64,000 nt of DNA from Nocardioidaceae bacterium SCSIO 66511 (lineage in GTDB: Bacteria; Actinomycetota; Actinomycetes; Propionibacteriales; Nocardioidaceae), in assembly GCA_023100825.1 (NCBI GenBank), contig CP095846.1, forward strand, positions 4,340,001 to 4,404,000, read 5' to 3'. The translations under genes were made by a program, and so were the position numbers. The first letter of the stretch is position 1; every line of letters begins with the position of its first letter. The notes beneath the pieces were generated by a model that worked only from the letters and a program-made list of their open reading frames with translations, was not told the DNA's origin and did not search any database. Positions 9,197 through 17,837 of this stretch are shown here, one piece after another.

Positions 9197-10798
9197 ATGA
9201 GCGAACAGCCCATTGGCCGCCTGCCACTCGCCTGGGATGCCTGGGGAGTGCCCGACCGCGCACAGCCCCTGCCCGAGCGGGTTCGCGCACTTGTCGCCGC
9301 CGCATTCGCGCTCGGCGACGACTCCGTCCCGAGGATCGATGCCGGCGACGTACGTCTCGCCCCGAGCCGGTTGGACCCGGCCGACCTCGAGGCACTTGCG
9401 GCGATAGACGGCGTCGCGTCCGTGTCGGCCGATCACCAGACGAGGCTCGACCACGCCGGCGGTAAGAGCACCACCGATCTCCTGCGTCGGCAGGAGGCGG
9501 AGCAGGACGCTCCCGACGCCGTCGTCGAACCGACCACCCACGAGTCGGTCGTACGCGTACTCAAGCACTGCACCGACGTGAAGATCGCGGTCGTCGCGTA
9601 CGGCGGAGGTACGAGCGTCGTCGGTGGACTCGACCCCGTGCGCGACGGATTCTCTGCCACGGTCTCGCTCGACCTCCGCCGACTCGATCAGCTCACGGCC
9701 CTCGACGAGACCAGCCTGCTCGCCACCCTCGGCGCCGGCATGACCGGGCCACGAGCTGAAGCGCTGCTCGGCGACCACGGCCTCTCGCTCGGACACTTTC
9801 CGCAGAGCTTTGAGCACGCCAGCATCGGCGGTTTCGCCGCAACCCGCTCCTCCGGCCAGGCATCGAGCGGCTACGGCCGGTTCGACGACATGGTGCATGC
9901 AGTCACGGTGGCGACACCACGTGGCACGTTGCGGCTCGGCCGCGCGCCGGCATCGGCCGCCGGACCCGACCTACGCCAGCTGTTCCTCGGGTCCGAGGGA
10001 GTCCTCGGCGTGATCACCGACGTGACCCTACGCGTGCACCCGCGCGCAGAGCACACCGCGTACGCTGCGTGGACGCTTCCCGACTTCACCGTCGGCGCGA
10101 ATGCCGTGCGTACGCTCGCGCAGCGCGGTTGCCGGCCGACGGTTCTACGCCTCTCCGACGAGGCGGAGACGGCGATCAACGCAGCCGTCGCCGGCAACGC
10201 CGATGCGCCGTCCGGTTGCCTCGCGATCGCAACCTTCGAGGGTGAGACCGAACGCGCTGAGGCCGAGCTCACGTACGCTCGCAACATCGTCGAGTCGGCG
10301 GGCGGGCAATGGCTCGGCGCCGACGTCGCCAAGGCATGGGAACGCGGGCGGTTTGATGCGCCATACCTGCGTGATTCGCTGCTCGGTGCGGGCGTACTCG
10401 TCGAGACCCTCGAAACTGCGACGACCTGGACGACCCTCGACGCGCTACGAACTGCCGTGACCGGCGCGCTCACCGCCGCCCTCGGCGCGGATGGCACAAC
10501 ACCGCTTGTCATGTGCCATATCTCGCATACGTACGCGACTGGAGCGTCGCTCTACTTCACCGTCGGAACCGCTCGCGGTGACGAGCCGATCCAGCGATGG
10601 GCGCAGGCGAAGCGCGCCGTCGGCGATGCGATCGCAGATCTCGGAGCGACGATCAGTCACCATCACGCTGTCGGCCGCGATCATGCTCCGTGGATGCACC
10701 GCGAGATCGGTGACCTCGGCATCGAGGCCATCGGTGCGGTGAAGGACGCCGTCGACCCCGCAGGCATCCTGAACCCGGGCAAACTGATCCTCAGATAG
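9197..10798 (+). CDS. FAD-binding oxidase, alkyldihydroxyacetonephosphate synthase-like
   Basis: A 533-residue member of the VAO/PCMH flavoprotein family. The FAD-binding loop AYGGGTSVVGG is at about residues 134-144, and HFPQSFEHASIGGFAATRSS (200-219) with GQASSGYGRFDD (220-231) is close to the AGPS signature. C-terminal HHHAVGRDHAPW matches the AGPS active-site His cluster, and PAGILNPGKLIL the family end. AGPS swaps the acyl chain of acyl-DHAP for a fatty alcohol to make ether lipid precursors. Many actinobacterial homologues are unproven and annotated only as FAD-binding oxidases. Its place opposite a TetR-glpD operon supports a substrate derived from DHAP or glycerol phosphate. Confidence 0.85.
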   Translation: MSEQPIGRLPLAWDAWGVPDRAQPLPERVRALVAAAFALGDDSVPRIDAGDVRLAPSRLDPADLEALAAIDGVASVSADHQTRLDHAGGKSTTDLLRRQEAEQDAPDAVVEPTTHESVVRVLKHCTDVKIAVVAYGGGTSVVGGLDPVRDGFSATVSLDLRRLDQLTALDETSLLATLGAGMTGPRAEALLGDHGLSLGHFPQSFEHASIGGFAATRSSGQASSGYGRFDDMVHAVTVATPRGTLRLGRAPASAAGPDLRQLFLGSEGVLGVITDVTLRVHPRAEHTAYAAWTLPDFTVGANAVRTLAQRGCRPTVLRLSDEAETAINAAVAGNADAPSGCLAIATFEGETERAEAELTYARNIVESAGGQWLGADVAKAWERGRFDAPYLRDSLLGAGVLVETLETATTWTTLDALRTAVTGALTAALGADGTTPLVMCHISHTYATGASLYFTVGTARGDEPIQRWAQAKRAVGDAIADLGATISHHHAVGRDHAPWMHREIGDLGIEAIGAVKDAVDPAGILNPGKLILR

Positions 10799-10808
10799 CG
10801 TCGGGTCC

Positions 10809-12263
10809 ATGTCACTACGCACTCGGGCGACGGCAGCACTGTCCATCGGTCTGTTGGTCACCGCGTGCTCGACCGCGTCAGACCAGACAGACGAGAGCGG
10901 CGGCGACGCCGGGCCCCCGACAGACCTGGCTGCTGCGGAGTCTCAGCCCATCGATGACCCGTATTACCCGCAGCACGGCGAGCCGTATTTCGACGCGCTC
11001 GCGTACGACCTCACGCTCGACTGGGAGCCCGCGCAGGCGACACTGACCGGCAAGGCGAAGATAAAGTTCCGTCTCACGGAGCCGCGCGACGAGATTGCGC
11101 TCGACTTCGCCAAACCGCTCGAGGCAACGCGGGTCGCGCTCGACGGCGACCGGATCGAGTCGACCGAATCCGCCGAGCAACTGACGCTGAAGACCGGCGC
11201 CATCAAGGCCAATGAGCAGCGCACCTTGACGATCGAGTACTCCGGGCAGCCGGAGCCGGTGGCCACTGCGGCCTCGCGCGGCGACCTGAGCAAGGTCGGC
11301 TGGACGACCGAGTCCGACGGCAGCGCCTGGACGATGCAGGAACCGTGGGGCGCGTACACCTGGTACCCGGTGAACGACCATCCGTCCGATAAGGCCTACT
11401 ACAACGCAGACATCACCGCCCACGGCGGGATGTCAGGGGTCTTCAACGGCGAGCTCACCGACATCGAAGAGGGCGACGACACGACGACGACCACATGGTC
11501 GCTCGACGAGCCGGCCGCGTCGTACCTCATCACGATCGCAGTCGGTGACTACACGGCAACGACCGACGAGGGCCCGGACGGCCTTCCGTTGACGTACTGG
11601 ACCCGACCCGGCGACGAACGCCAACTCTCCCAGCTGAAGAAGTCACCAGAGATCCTCGACTGGCTCGAAGAGCAGCTCGGTCCGTACCCGTTCGACACCG
11701 GCGGGAGTGTGATCGTGCCTTCTCGATCGGCGATGGAGACCCAGACAATGGTCACGATGGGCACGCAGGTCAGGTACATCGGCGACGAGTACGTCGGCGT
11801 GCTCGCCCACGAGTACGCCCACCAGTGGCTCGGCGACACCGTCACGCCCGACAACTGGAAGGACCTCTGGCTGAACGAAGGTCTCACGATGTACGTCGAG
11901 GCGCTCTGGAACGACCACATGGGCACTGCGTCGTACGACGAGCAGATCAAGGACTGGGCCTCGTACGAGAACTCGAGCCGGGCGAGCGAAGGCCCGCCCG
12001 GTGAGTACCGCAAGAACCAGTTCGCGTCCGGGATCGTCTACTACAGCGGTGCAATCATGCTCGACCGAATCCGCGACGCCGTCGGCGACGAGGTGTTTGC
12101 CGAGGCGTTGCGAGGCTGGCCGCAGGAGCACCGCAACGAGTCCGTCGACAGACAGGACTTCATCGCGTACTTCTCCGAAGCGACCGGCACCGATATCGGT
12201 CCGTTCGTCGAGAAATGGCTGACGGCGCCGACGATGCCGAAGGGACCCGTCGTCGACGGATAG
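10809..12263 (+). CDS. M1 family zinc metallopeptidase, lipoprotein
   Basis: A 484-residue zinc aminopeptidase-type protein anchored outside the membrane. The lipobox LLVTAC places the lipidated Cys at residue 20. The M1 beta-sandwich domain runs to about residue 250. The catalytic domain has AHEYAHQWLG (zinc ligands His334 and His338) and WLNEGLT (third ligand Glu357), 18 residues on as the family requires. SAMETQTM stands where most M1 enzymes have GAMEN. The protein is shorter than typical aminopeptidase N (about 850 residues) and lacks the C-terminal helical domain. It begins ten bases after the flavoenzyme gene, so probably shares its transcript, and meets the next gene tail to tail with one base between stops. 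Confidence 0.9.
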   Translation: MSLRTRATAALSIGLLVTACSTASDQTDESGGDAGPPTDLAAAESQPIDDPYYPQHGEPYFDALAYDLTLDWEPAQATLTGKAKIKFRLTEPRDEIALDFAKPLEATRVALDGDRIESTESAEQLTLKTGAIKANEQRTLTIEYSGQPEPVATAASRGDLSKVGWTTESDGSAWTMQEPWGAYTWYPVNDHPSDKAYYNADITAHGGMSGVFNGELTDIEEGDDTTTTTWSLDEPAASYLITIAVGDYTATTDEGPDGLPLTYWTRPGDERQLSQLKKSPEILDWLEEQLGPYPFDTGGSVIVPSRSAMETQTMVTMGTQVRYIGDEYVGVLAHEYAHQWLGDTVTPDNWKDLWLNEGLTMYVEALWNDHMGTASYDEQIKDWASYENSSRASEGPPGEYRKNQFASGIVYYSGAIMLDRIRDAVGDEVFAEALRGWPQEHRNESVDRQDFIAYFSEATGTDIGPFVEKWLTAPTMPKGPVVDG

Positions 12264-12264
12264 C

Positions 12265-13596
12265 TCAGCGCTGTGCGGTGAGCACGCGGCCGCCCGCACG
12301 GAGTTGTTCGTACGCGTGCGGGTCGCGTGCGGCGAGATCGGTACGTGCCTTGCGCCGGTAGCGGATGATCTGCGTCGCGCCGATGCCCCAGAGGACGTAC
12401 TGGACGCACATCGCCGTGGTGAACGAACTCGCAGAGTACGCACTGCTCGTGCCCGGGGTTAGCACGTCGAGCACCAGGCCGATCGACAGGATCGCGATCA
12501 GACTGGCGATGAAGCCACCCTGGTTGACGATTCCGGTGGCGCTGCCGAGTCGCTCCGGCGGGTTGAACGTACGAGCGAAGTCGAACGCGACCATCGACCC
12601 CGGCCCGCCCACTCCGACTGCGCAGACCAGGATCACGAGCAGCCAGACGGGCGCCGGGCCAGGCCAGGCGAGTACTGCGGTCCAGGCGGCGATCAGCGCG
12701 CCGAGGATGCCGAGTACGAGCGTCGAGCGGTGAAACGGACGTCGACCCACGAGTACGCCCACGATCGGCCCGGAGATCATGGTGGCGACCGTGAGAAGGG
12801 TCAGCAGCAGCCCGGCTGTGGTCTCCGAGGTGCCTTGCCCACGTACGAAGAACGGGAAACCCCAGAGCAGCGCCAGCGTCGTCGCGCCGTACTGGAGGCT
12901 GAAGTGCGTCCAGAACGCCAGCCGTGTGCCGGGCTGGCGCCATGACTGCTTCAGCCCGTCGACGACTGCCTCAACGGAGATCGCAGGTCCGCGTACGACC
13001 CGCTGCTCGGGTGTGTCTCGGACGATCAGATACAGCCATGCACCGAGCACGACACCGATACCTGCGGCTACGAGGTAGGTGTCGGTCCAGCCGAACCGCT
13101 GAAAGGCCATGGTCATCGGCACCGCCGCGGCGACGGCGCCGAGCTGGCCGACCAGTCCGGTCAGCTGCGTGACGACGGGAATGCGCAGCGGCGCGAACCA
13201 CGTGCTCACGAGCCTCAGCACGCTGATGAAGATCATCGCGTCGCCGATGCCGACGAACACCCGCGCCGCGATGCCCGCGCCGTACGTGCCCGCGAAGGCG
13301 AAGGCGAGCTGGGCGATAGTGAGGATGCCCAGACCGACCAGAAGCATCCGGCGCGGGCCGAACCGGTCGAGCATCAACCCGACCGGGATCTGCATCGCCG
13401 CATAGACCAGCAGCTGGACCATCGTGAAGGTCGACAGCTGCGATGCCGTGATGTCGAACCGGTCGGCGGCAATCAGGCCGGCGACCGAAAGCGAGGAGCG
13501 GTGGAACACCGCGAGCAGATACACCGCGACTGCGGCGGCCCACACGTTTACGGCGCGGCCCTTGGTCTCGGGCTGCGCGATCGTGGTTGACGTCAT
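12265..13596 (-). CDS. MFS transporter
   Basis: A 443-residue, 12-helix major facilitator. The loop 2-3 motif reads GLMLDRFGPRRML (about residues 73-85), matching G-x-x-x-D-R-x-G-R-R. The opening WAAAVAVYLLAVFHRSSLSVAG resembles the nitrate/sugar-phosphate or MFS_1 family group in which FHR follows helix 1. It is translationally coupled (four-base overlap) to the GntR regulator upstream, so its substrate is probably the effector of that regulator or a precursor of it. The direction (import or export) is not evident from sequence. Substrate unknown. Confidence 0.85.
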   Translation of the reverse strand: MTSTTIAQPETKGRAVNVWAAAVAVYLLAVFHRSSLSVAGLIAADRFDITASQLSTFTMVQLLVYAAMQIPVGLMLDRFGPRRMLLVGLGILTIAQLAFAFAGTYGAGIAARVFVGIGDAMIFISVLRLVSTWFAPLRIPVVTQLTGLVGQLGAVAAAVPMTMAFQRFGWTDTYLVAAGIGVVLGAWLYLIVRDTPEQRVVRGPAISVEAVVDGLKQSWRQPGTRLAFWTHFSLQYGATTLALLWGFPFFVRGQGTSETTAGLLLTLLTVATMISGPIVGVLVGRRPFHRSTLVLGILGALIAAWTAVLAWPGPAPVWLLVILVCAVGVGGPGSMVAFDFARTFNPPERLGSATGIVNQGGFIASLIAILSIGLVLDVLTPGTSSAYSASSFTTAMCVQYVLWGIGATQIIRYRRKARTDLAARDPHAYEQLRAGGRVLTAQR

Positions 13597-14231
13597 GCGC
13601 TCGAACGCTCACTGATGTTGTGGCGGGCGCGGTCGAGGTGCTCCTGGGTGGCGACGACGAACGCGTCGACGTCGTCTCCACGAAGTAGCTCGACGAAGCG
13701 AGCGTGGTCGGCGATCGCCTGCTCCATTCGTGCCGCGGACGCGCGCATGGACTTGGCGTTGATGCACACCTGTCGTTCGCGCAGGCCGTGGTAGAGCCGG
13801 GTGAGCACTGCGTTGCCCGCTGCCGACACGATCACCTCGTGGAAGCTGCGGTCGGTCTCGCTGAAGGCAGTCACGTCGCCTGCAGCGAAGGCCTCGCGCA
13901 TGCGCTCGGTGAGCGTGTCGAGCTCGTCGGCGATCTCGGATCCGTGCTCGAAGGCTCGGGTCGCGGCCCACCCCTCGACCAAGGCGCGTGCTTCCCAGAC
14001 ATCCGCTGCCTCTTCGGCCGTCACGGGTACGACCAGCGCGCCCTTCTTCGGGAAGAGCTTGACGAACCCTTCGCTCTGCAGCCGGAGCAGTCCCTCGCGT
14101 ACGGGCGTACGGGAGCAGCCGACGGAGTCGGCGAGGTCTCCCTCGGTGAGCAGCTCGCCACCGGGGTAGGAGCCGTCGAGGATTGCAGACTTCACGTGGT
14201 CGTACACGCGATCCGGGGCAGATGTACGCAT
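13593..14231 (-). CDS. GntR family regulator, FCD (FadR) subfamily
   Basis: A 212-residue regulator: a winged helix (residues about 8-72; LADSVGCSRTPVREGLLRLQ is the recognition region) followed by an all-helical FCD effector domain, with the FHEVIVSAAGN segment carrying a His of the metal/acid ligand site. FCD domains bind small organic acids, often through a metal. The gene precedes and overlaps the MFS transporter. No Shine-Dalgarno sequence is visible upstream of ATG 14231, and A/T-rich hexamers lie directly before the start, so the message may be leaderless. A perfect 13-base palindrome overlaps that promoter region, suggesting autorepression. Confidence 0.87.
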   Translation of the reverse strand: MRTSAPDRVYDHVKSAILDGSYPGGELLTEGDLADSVGCSRTPVREGLLRLQSEGFVKLFPKKGALVVPVTAEEAADVWEARALVEGWAATRAFEHGSEIADELDTLTERMREAFAAGDVTAFSETDRSFHEVIVSAAGNAVLTRLYHGLRERQVCINAKSMRASAARMEQAIADHARFVELLRGDDVDAFVVATQEHLDRARHNISERSSA

Positions 14232-14236
14232 GATGT

Positions 14237-14249
14237 ATCTATGTTAGAT
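14237..14249. promoter_or_regulatory. candidate GntR operator
   Basis: ATCTA-TGT-TAGAT is a perfect palindrome beginning five bases upstream of the GntR start codon. It overlaps the only plausible promoter -10 sequences (TAACAT or TAGATA on the minus strand), as expected for an autoregulatory site. Confidence 0.5.
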
Positions 14250-14318
14250 GCAAGAGGCCGGCGCTGTCGCGCTAGAACTCTGTGAGCCTCGCCGCATGCG
14301 CCCCCCAAACCGCGCTGA

Positions 14319-14370
14319 GCCGCACGTTTCGGCCCTATTGAAACGGTTCAGAGGGGCGGAAACGTGCGGC
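14319..14370 (-). terminator. large hairpin overlapping the end of the permease gene
   Basis: Bases 14319-14336 pair with 14352-14370 (GCCGCACGTTTC against GAAACGTGCGGC, plus AGGG/CCCT), with an inner TGAA/TTCA stem in the loop. The right arm is inside the last codons of the APC permease, whose stop is at 14335. The hairpin lies just after the coding end in the direction of transcription, as a rho-independent-like terminator without a T-tract. Confidence 0.55.
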
Positions 14371-15612
14371 CCAGCGGTAGGCGAGCGCGGCGACGGCCAC
14401 GAGTACCGGTACGACGATGTAGCCCGCGGCGAACGGCGCGATGGCCGCCGTGAGCAGGAACGCGACGCCTGCGACGACTCGGGCACGCCCCGACAGCAGG
14501 CGTACCGCGGCCGCGGTGCCGATGAGGTACGTGACCAGTACCAGCGCAGCGGGGACACCGACGATGTCCTCCGCCCCACCTCCGGCGACGTACGTGGCAA
14601 TCAGCCCGGCTGCCCCGAGCGCAGTCACGACGAGCACACTCGCGGCCGGCACCGCTCGGGCGTTGAGTCGGCTCATTGCGCTCGGCATCCACCCGTCGCG
14701 ACCGAGTGCGTACCCGAGTCGCGAGATCGATGCCATGAACGCGTTGGTCGTACCGAGGCTGATCACAAATGCGAGCACGCCCGAAGCAGTGGCGGCACTG
14801 ACGCCGATTCCGTCGCCGAGCACTCGCCCGACGGAGGTACGGTCGAGTGCCTCCGTCCCGTAGCTCGACGTGGAGACGACTGCGAATGCCACACCGAGAT
14901 ACAGCACCAACACGATGACGACCGTCATCAACGTCGCGCGTCGCAGGTCCCGGCGTACGTCGTCGAACTCACCCGCAAGGTGCGCGATCGCCTCCCAGCC
15001 GGCGAAGGCGAAGAACAGCACGACTGCCGCTTGACCGATGCCTGGGAGCCCATGCGGAGCGAACGGAGTGAGGTTGTCGAGGTTGGCCTGCGGGATCGCC
15101 ACCAGCGTCGCAACAAGCAGCAGCAGGGCAACCCCCGCCGCGACCGCGAGCTGCAGGCGAGCACTGAGACGCAGGCCCGCGAGGTTGGCCGCACACGCGA
15201 GCGCGAGGATGGCGGCCGCCGCCACGAACGCGAACCCCCCGCCCTGATCGCACGCCACGGCGATGTAGTAGCCGCCCGTCAACGGCACGATCACATGCCC
15301 GAGAGCAACCGCGACGTAGTAGAACCACCCCGCGACGCCGCCGGCGTTCGGGCCGAACGCCTTCGCCGCGTACGTAGCGATGCCACCCGCGTCGGGATAC
15401 TCGGTCGCGAGCGCGGCGAACGTCAATGCCAGCGGGAGCCCGAGCAGTCCGAGGAAGAGCCAGGCGAGCAATGCCGATGGGCCCGCGAGCGATGCGGCCT
15501 GACCGGGTAGGACGAGCACGCCCGCACCGAGCACCGCACCCGTGTAGAGCGCGACCGCCTGACCGAGACCGATTCGGTGTGGTGCCGACGGCGTGGCCGT
15601 ACGCTGGGCCAT
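14335..15612 (-). CDS. APC family amino acid permease
   Basis: A 425-residue, roughly 12-helix permease of the amino acid-polyamine-organocation superfamily. The first helix holds GAVLGAGVLVLPG (residues 26-38), the unwound substrate-binding motif of APC transporters. YPDAGGIATYAAKAFGP is typical of the loop after helix 2, and FAGWEAIAHLAGEF matches helix 6 with its F-x-G-x-E substrate-site motif. It starts three bases after the Lrp-type regulator's stop, and both face away from an arginase-like hydrolase. Uptake or exchange of an amino acid or amine controlled by that regulator is a fair inference. The exact solute is unknown. Confidence 0.87.
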   Translation of the reverse strand: MAQRTATPSAPHRIGLGQAVALYTGAVLGAGVLVLPGQAASLAGPSALLAWLFLGLLGLPLALTFAALATEYPDAGGIATYAAKAFGPNAGGVAGWFYYVAVALGHVIVPLTGGYYIAVACDQGGGFAFVAAAAILALACAANLAGLRLSARLQLAVAAGVALLLLVATLVAIPQANLDNLTPFAPHGLPGIGQAAVVLFFAFAGWEAIAHLAGEFDDVRRDLRRATLMTVVIVLVLYLGVAFAVVSTSSYGTEALDRTSVGRVLGDGIGVSAATASGVLAFVISLGTTNAFMASISRLGYALGRDGWMPSAMSRLNARAVPAASVLVVTALGAAGLIATYVAGGGAEDIVGVPAALVLVTYLIGTAAAVRLLSGRARVVAGVAFLLTAAIAPFAAGYIVVPVLVAVAALAYRWAARFRPSEPFQ

Positions 15613-15615
15613 CGG

Positions 15616-16083
15616 TCAGTCACCAGGCTCGAACGCCACTGTCAGCGGCCGCTCGAAAATGGTCTTCAACACGATCGTCGTACTCGTACTGTGCACCGAC
15701 GGGATCGCGCGAAGTCGGTCGAGCGTATCTGCGAGATCCGCGGTCGTTGCGACGCGGACCTTCACCAGATAGCAGTCGTCACCGGCGACCTCATGCACCT
15801 CGAGGACGCAGCGCTCCTTCTCCAGCGCGGTATTGACCTGCGCCTTGGCGTCGTCGGGGCCGAAACGCAACGACACGTACGCCGCGGTTCCGCCGCCGAC
15901 AGCCTCGGGCGCGAGGTCTGCATGGTATCCGCCGATCACATCGTCTCGCTCGAGCCGCAGAATCCGATCACGGACGGCCGGCTCCGACATCTCGATCTCG
16001 CGGGCGAGCGCTCGTACGGTCGTGCGACCATCCTGCGCGAGCAGGTCCAGCAGCGTTCGGTCAACATCATCCAGATGGCGCAT
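15616..16083 (-). CDS. Lrp/AsnC family regulator
   Basis: A 155-residue feast/famine regulator. The N-terminal HTH (LDDVDRTLLDLLAQDGRT, then REIEMSEPAVRDRILRLE, about residues 3-46) is joined to a C-terminal RAM ligand-binding domain (VHEVAGDDCYLVKVRVATT). Such proteins form octameric discs and sense amino acids. The gene is cotranscribed with the APC permease (three-base gap) and diverges from the arginase-like gene. A clear inverted repeat lies in the 127-base gap. Control of both permease and hydrolase by one amino acid or amine effector is inferred from this layout. Confidence 0.9.
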   Translation of the reverse strand: MRHLDDVDRTLLDLLAQDGRTTVRALAREIEMSEPAVRDRILRLERDDVIGGYHADLAPEAVGGGTAAYVSLRFGPDDAKAQVNTALEKERCVLEVHEVAGDDCYLVKVRVATTADLADTLDRLRAIPSVHSTSTTIVLKTIFERPLTVAFEPGD

Positions 16084-16094
16084 GTCTTGAGCAT

Positions 16095-16126
16095 AAGTTA
16101 GGCCATAGTCGGATTCAACCTAACTT
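16095..16126. promoter_or_regulatory. candidate Lrp/AsnC operator
   Basis: AAGTTAGG (16095-16102) and CCTAACTT (16119-16126) are perfect eight-base inverted repeats 24 bases apart centre to centre, 11 bases upstream of the regulator's start. A further CTAGGTCA follows at 16129. Multiple spaced half-sites suit wrapping by an Lrp-type octamer. Confidence 0.55.
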
Positions 16127-16210
16127 TGCTAGGTCATACGGCATTTAATCCTACTCATTCTCGATCGCCGGATCTTGCGGATACGATCCTTGGCCTAGCG
16201 AGGAGAGCAC

Positions 16211-17104
16211 ATGAATCGACAGCCGGCCGTCCTGGATGCACCGTCCAACCTCGGACTGCGTCCACCCGCGCCGGGAGTCGTGCCGGGCTGCTACAAATTG
16301 GCCGGCGCGTTGCGCGACTGCGGCATCGTGAGCCGAATCGGCGCCGACGACGCCGGCTGTGTCACGCCACCCCGATACGACCGCCACGACTGGTCACCGG
16401 GCGACGGCGTCGCCAACTCGAGCGGCCTGCGTACGTACACGATGCGACTCGCCGATCGAGTCGGCGCACTCCTCGATGAGGATCGCTTTCCGATCGTGCT
16501 CGGTGGTGACTGCAGCATCCTGCTCGGCGCCGCACTGGCTCTGCGACGGCGCGGCCGATACGGCCTGGCGTTCCTGGACGGCCACTCGGACTTCCGCCAC
16601 CCGGGCAACTCACCGTCGGTCGGCTCCGCCGCCGGCGAGGATCTCGCGCTGGTCACCGGCCGCGGCCAGTCCGACCTCACCGATCTGGAGGGCCGTGGTC
16701 CGTACGTCCGCGACAGCGACGTATCCGTGCTCGGCATCCGCGACGACGATGAATGCCGCGAGGAGCTGCGTACGTTGGCGATCGAGCACTCAACGGTCGC
16801 AGACGTACGCACCGATGGCCCGGTGTCTTGCGCGACGAACGCCCGACGACGGCTGGAGACCGACGGGCTCGACGGCTTTTGGGTGCACATCGACGCCGAC
16901 GTCCTCGACTCCGGGGTGATGCCCGCGGTCGACAGCCCGGCCCCCGACGGCCTCGGCCACGACGAGGTACGCGACCTGCTGCGCACGTTGCTGGCGTCGG
17001 ATCGGTGCGTCGGCTTGGAGGTGACTGTGTTCGACCCAGATCTCGACCCCGACGGCCGACTCGCGGCCGAGTTGACCGACACCCTTGTCGCGGCGCTGCG
17101 CTAA
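16211..17104 (+). CDS. arginase/agmatinase/formimidoylglutamase-fold hydrolase
   Basis: A 297-residue ureohydrolase-fold protein. Metal-site motifs are in order: VLGGDCS (96-102), FLDGHSD (121-127) and HIDADVLD in the last third. The second and third motifs keep the D-x-H-x-D and D-x-D ligands. In the first, the usual GGDH is GGDC, so the first Mn ligand would be Cys101 instead of His; this occurs in a divergent subgroup of the family and makes a true arginase uncertain. Ureohydrolases split urea, formamide or guanidine-type groups from amino acid derivatives. The divergent permease and Lrp regulator support an amino acid or amine substrate. Its stop overlaps that of the convergent membrane protein gene. 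Confidence 0.8.
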   Translation: MNRQPAVLDAPSNLGLRPPAPGVVPGCYKLAGALRDCGIVSRIGADDAGCVTPPRYDRHDWSPGDGVANSSGLRTYTMRLADRVGALLDEDRFPIVLGGDCSILLGAALALRRRGRYGLAFLDGHSDFRHPGNSPSVGSAAGEDLALVTGRGQSDLTDLEGRGPYVRDSDVSVLGIRDDDECREELRTLAIEHSTVADVRTDGPVSCATNARRRLETDGLDGFWVHIDADVLDSGVMPAVDSPAPDGLGHDEVRDLLRTLLASDRCVGLEVTVFDPDLDPDGRLAAELTDTLVAALR

Positions 17105-17727
17105 TAGCGCGTACTCGTCACCACATGCCCACTTACGGCTCGCGCGCACACGCCGAACGCACCAGCGACAGCCACCAGCCCGACAACCAGGATCGCAACG
17201 TCGGCTTCGAGGTCGACACTGTCCGTGGGCTTCGTCGGCGCCCGGCCATCGGGATCGACGAACACTTCGATGGTGCTGCCCTCCTCCACACCGTCGAAGC
17301 CCCCCTCACCGCGGTACTCCATGGGTTCTTCGATCGGCTGCCCGTCAGTGCGTTCCAACGTGTAGCGATGCGTGTACGCCTTACTCGTCCGTCCCTTTCG
17401 CACCACGTCTCGTACCTCAACCGAGTGATCGACGACGACCGCCTCAATTCGTTCGCCGGACTCGGTGAGAGCGAGGTCCTCCCCCAGCATCACGGCGCCG
17501 AGGCCGGCCAGGCCGGCCGTGGGAAACACCAGCCAGATGACCCAGCGGCGGCCGATGCCCCAGTACGCCGCGCCGGTGATGCCGGCGACCGCGACGAGTG
17601 CGGCGCCGATGGCAAGGAAGAGTTCCTGCGGGAACGCCAGACTGAGTACGAACGCCACCGCCAGGCCGACCAACAGCCACACCGCCAACGTGAGCATGGT
17701 CAGCGGCCGCGGGTTACGCAGGCTCAT
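17101..17727 (-). CDS. four-helix membrane protein, DUF3592-like
   Basis: A 208-residue protein with three N-terminal membrane segments (about residues 10-33, 36-59 and 63-82), a soluble beta-rich stretch of about 85 residues (ERIEAVVVDHSVEV through GSTIEVFVDPDG) and a final membrane segment near residue 175. The soluble part resembles the domain of DUF3592 proteins, which lack a known function. It is monocistronic, convergent with the arginase-fold gene (the TAA and TAG stops share bases, within GCGCTAATAGCGC, a small palindrome) and upstream of nothing related. I assign no role. Confidence 0.65.
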   Translation of the reverse strand: MSLRNPRPLTMLTLAVWLLVGLAVAFVLSLAFPQELFLAIGAALVAVAGITGAAYWGIGRRWVIWLVFPTAGLAGLGAVMLGEDLALTESGERIEAVVVDHSVEVRDVVRKGRTSKAYTHRYTLERTDGQPIEEPMEYRGEGGFDGVEEGSTIEVFVDPDGRAPTKPTDSVDLEADVAILVVGLVAVAGAFGVCARAVSGHVVTSTRY

Positions 17728-17837
17728 CTGTCTCCTCGACCCGAGATCCGAATCGGCCGCATCCTGTTCTCATCGGCCGCCGCACGATCCTATCGAGGAC
17801 GAGGAGCACCCGGGCCCTGCTCGGTCGCTCCCGCCCG

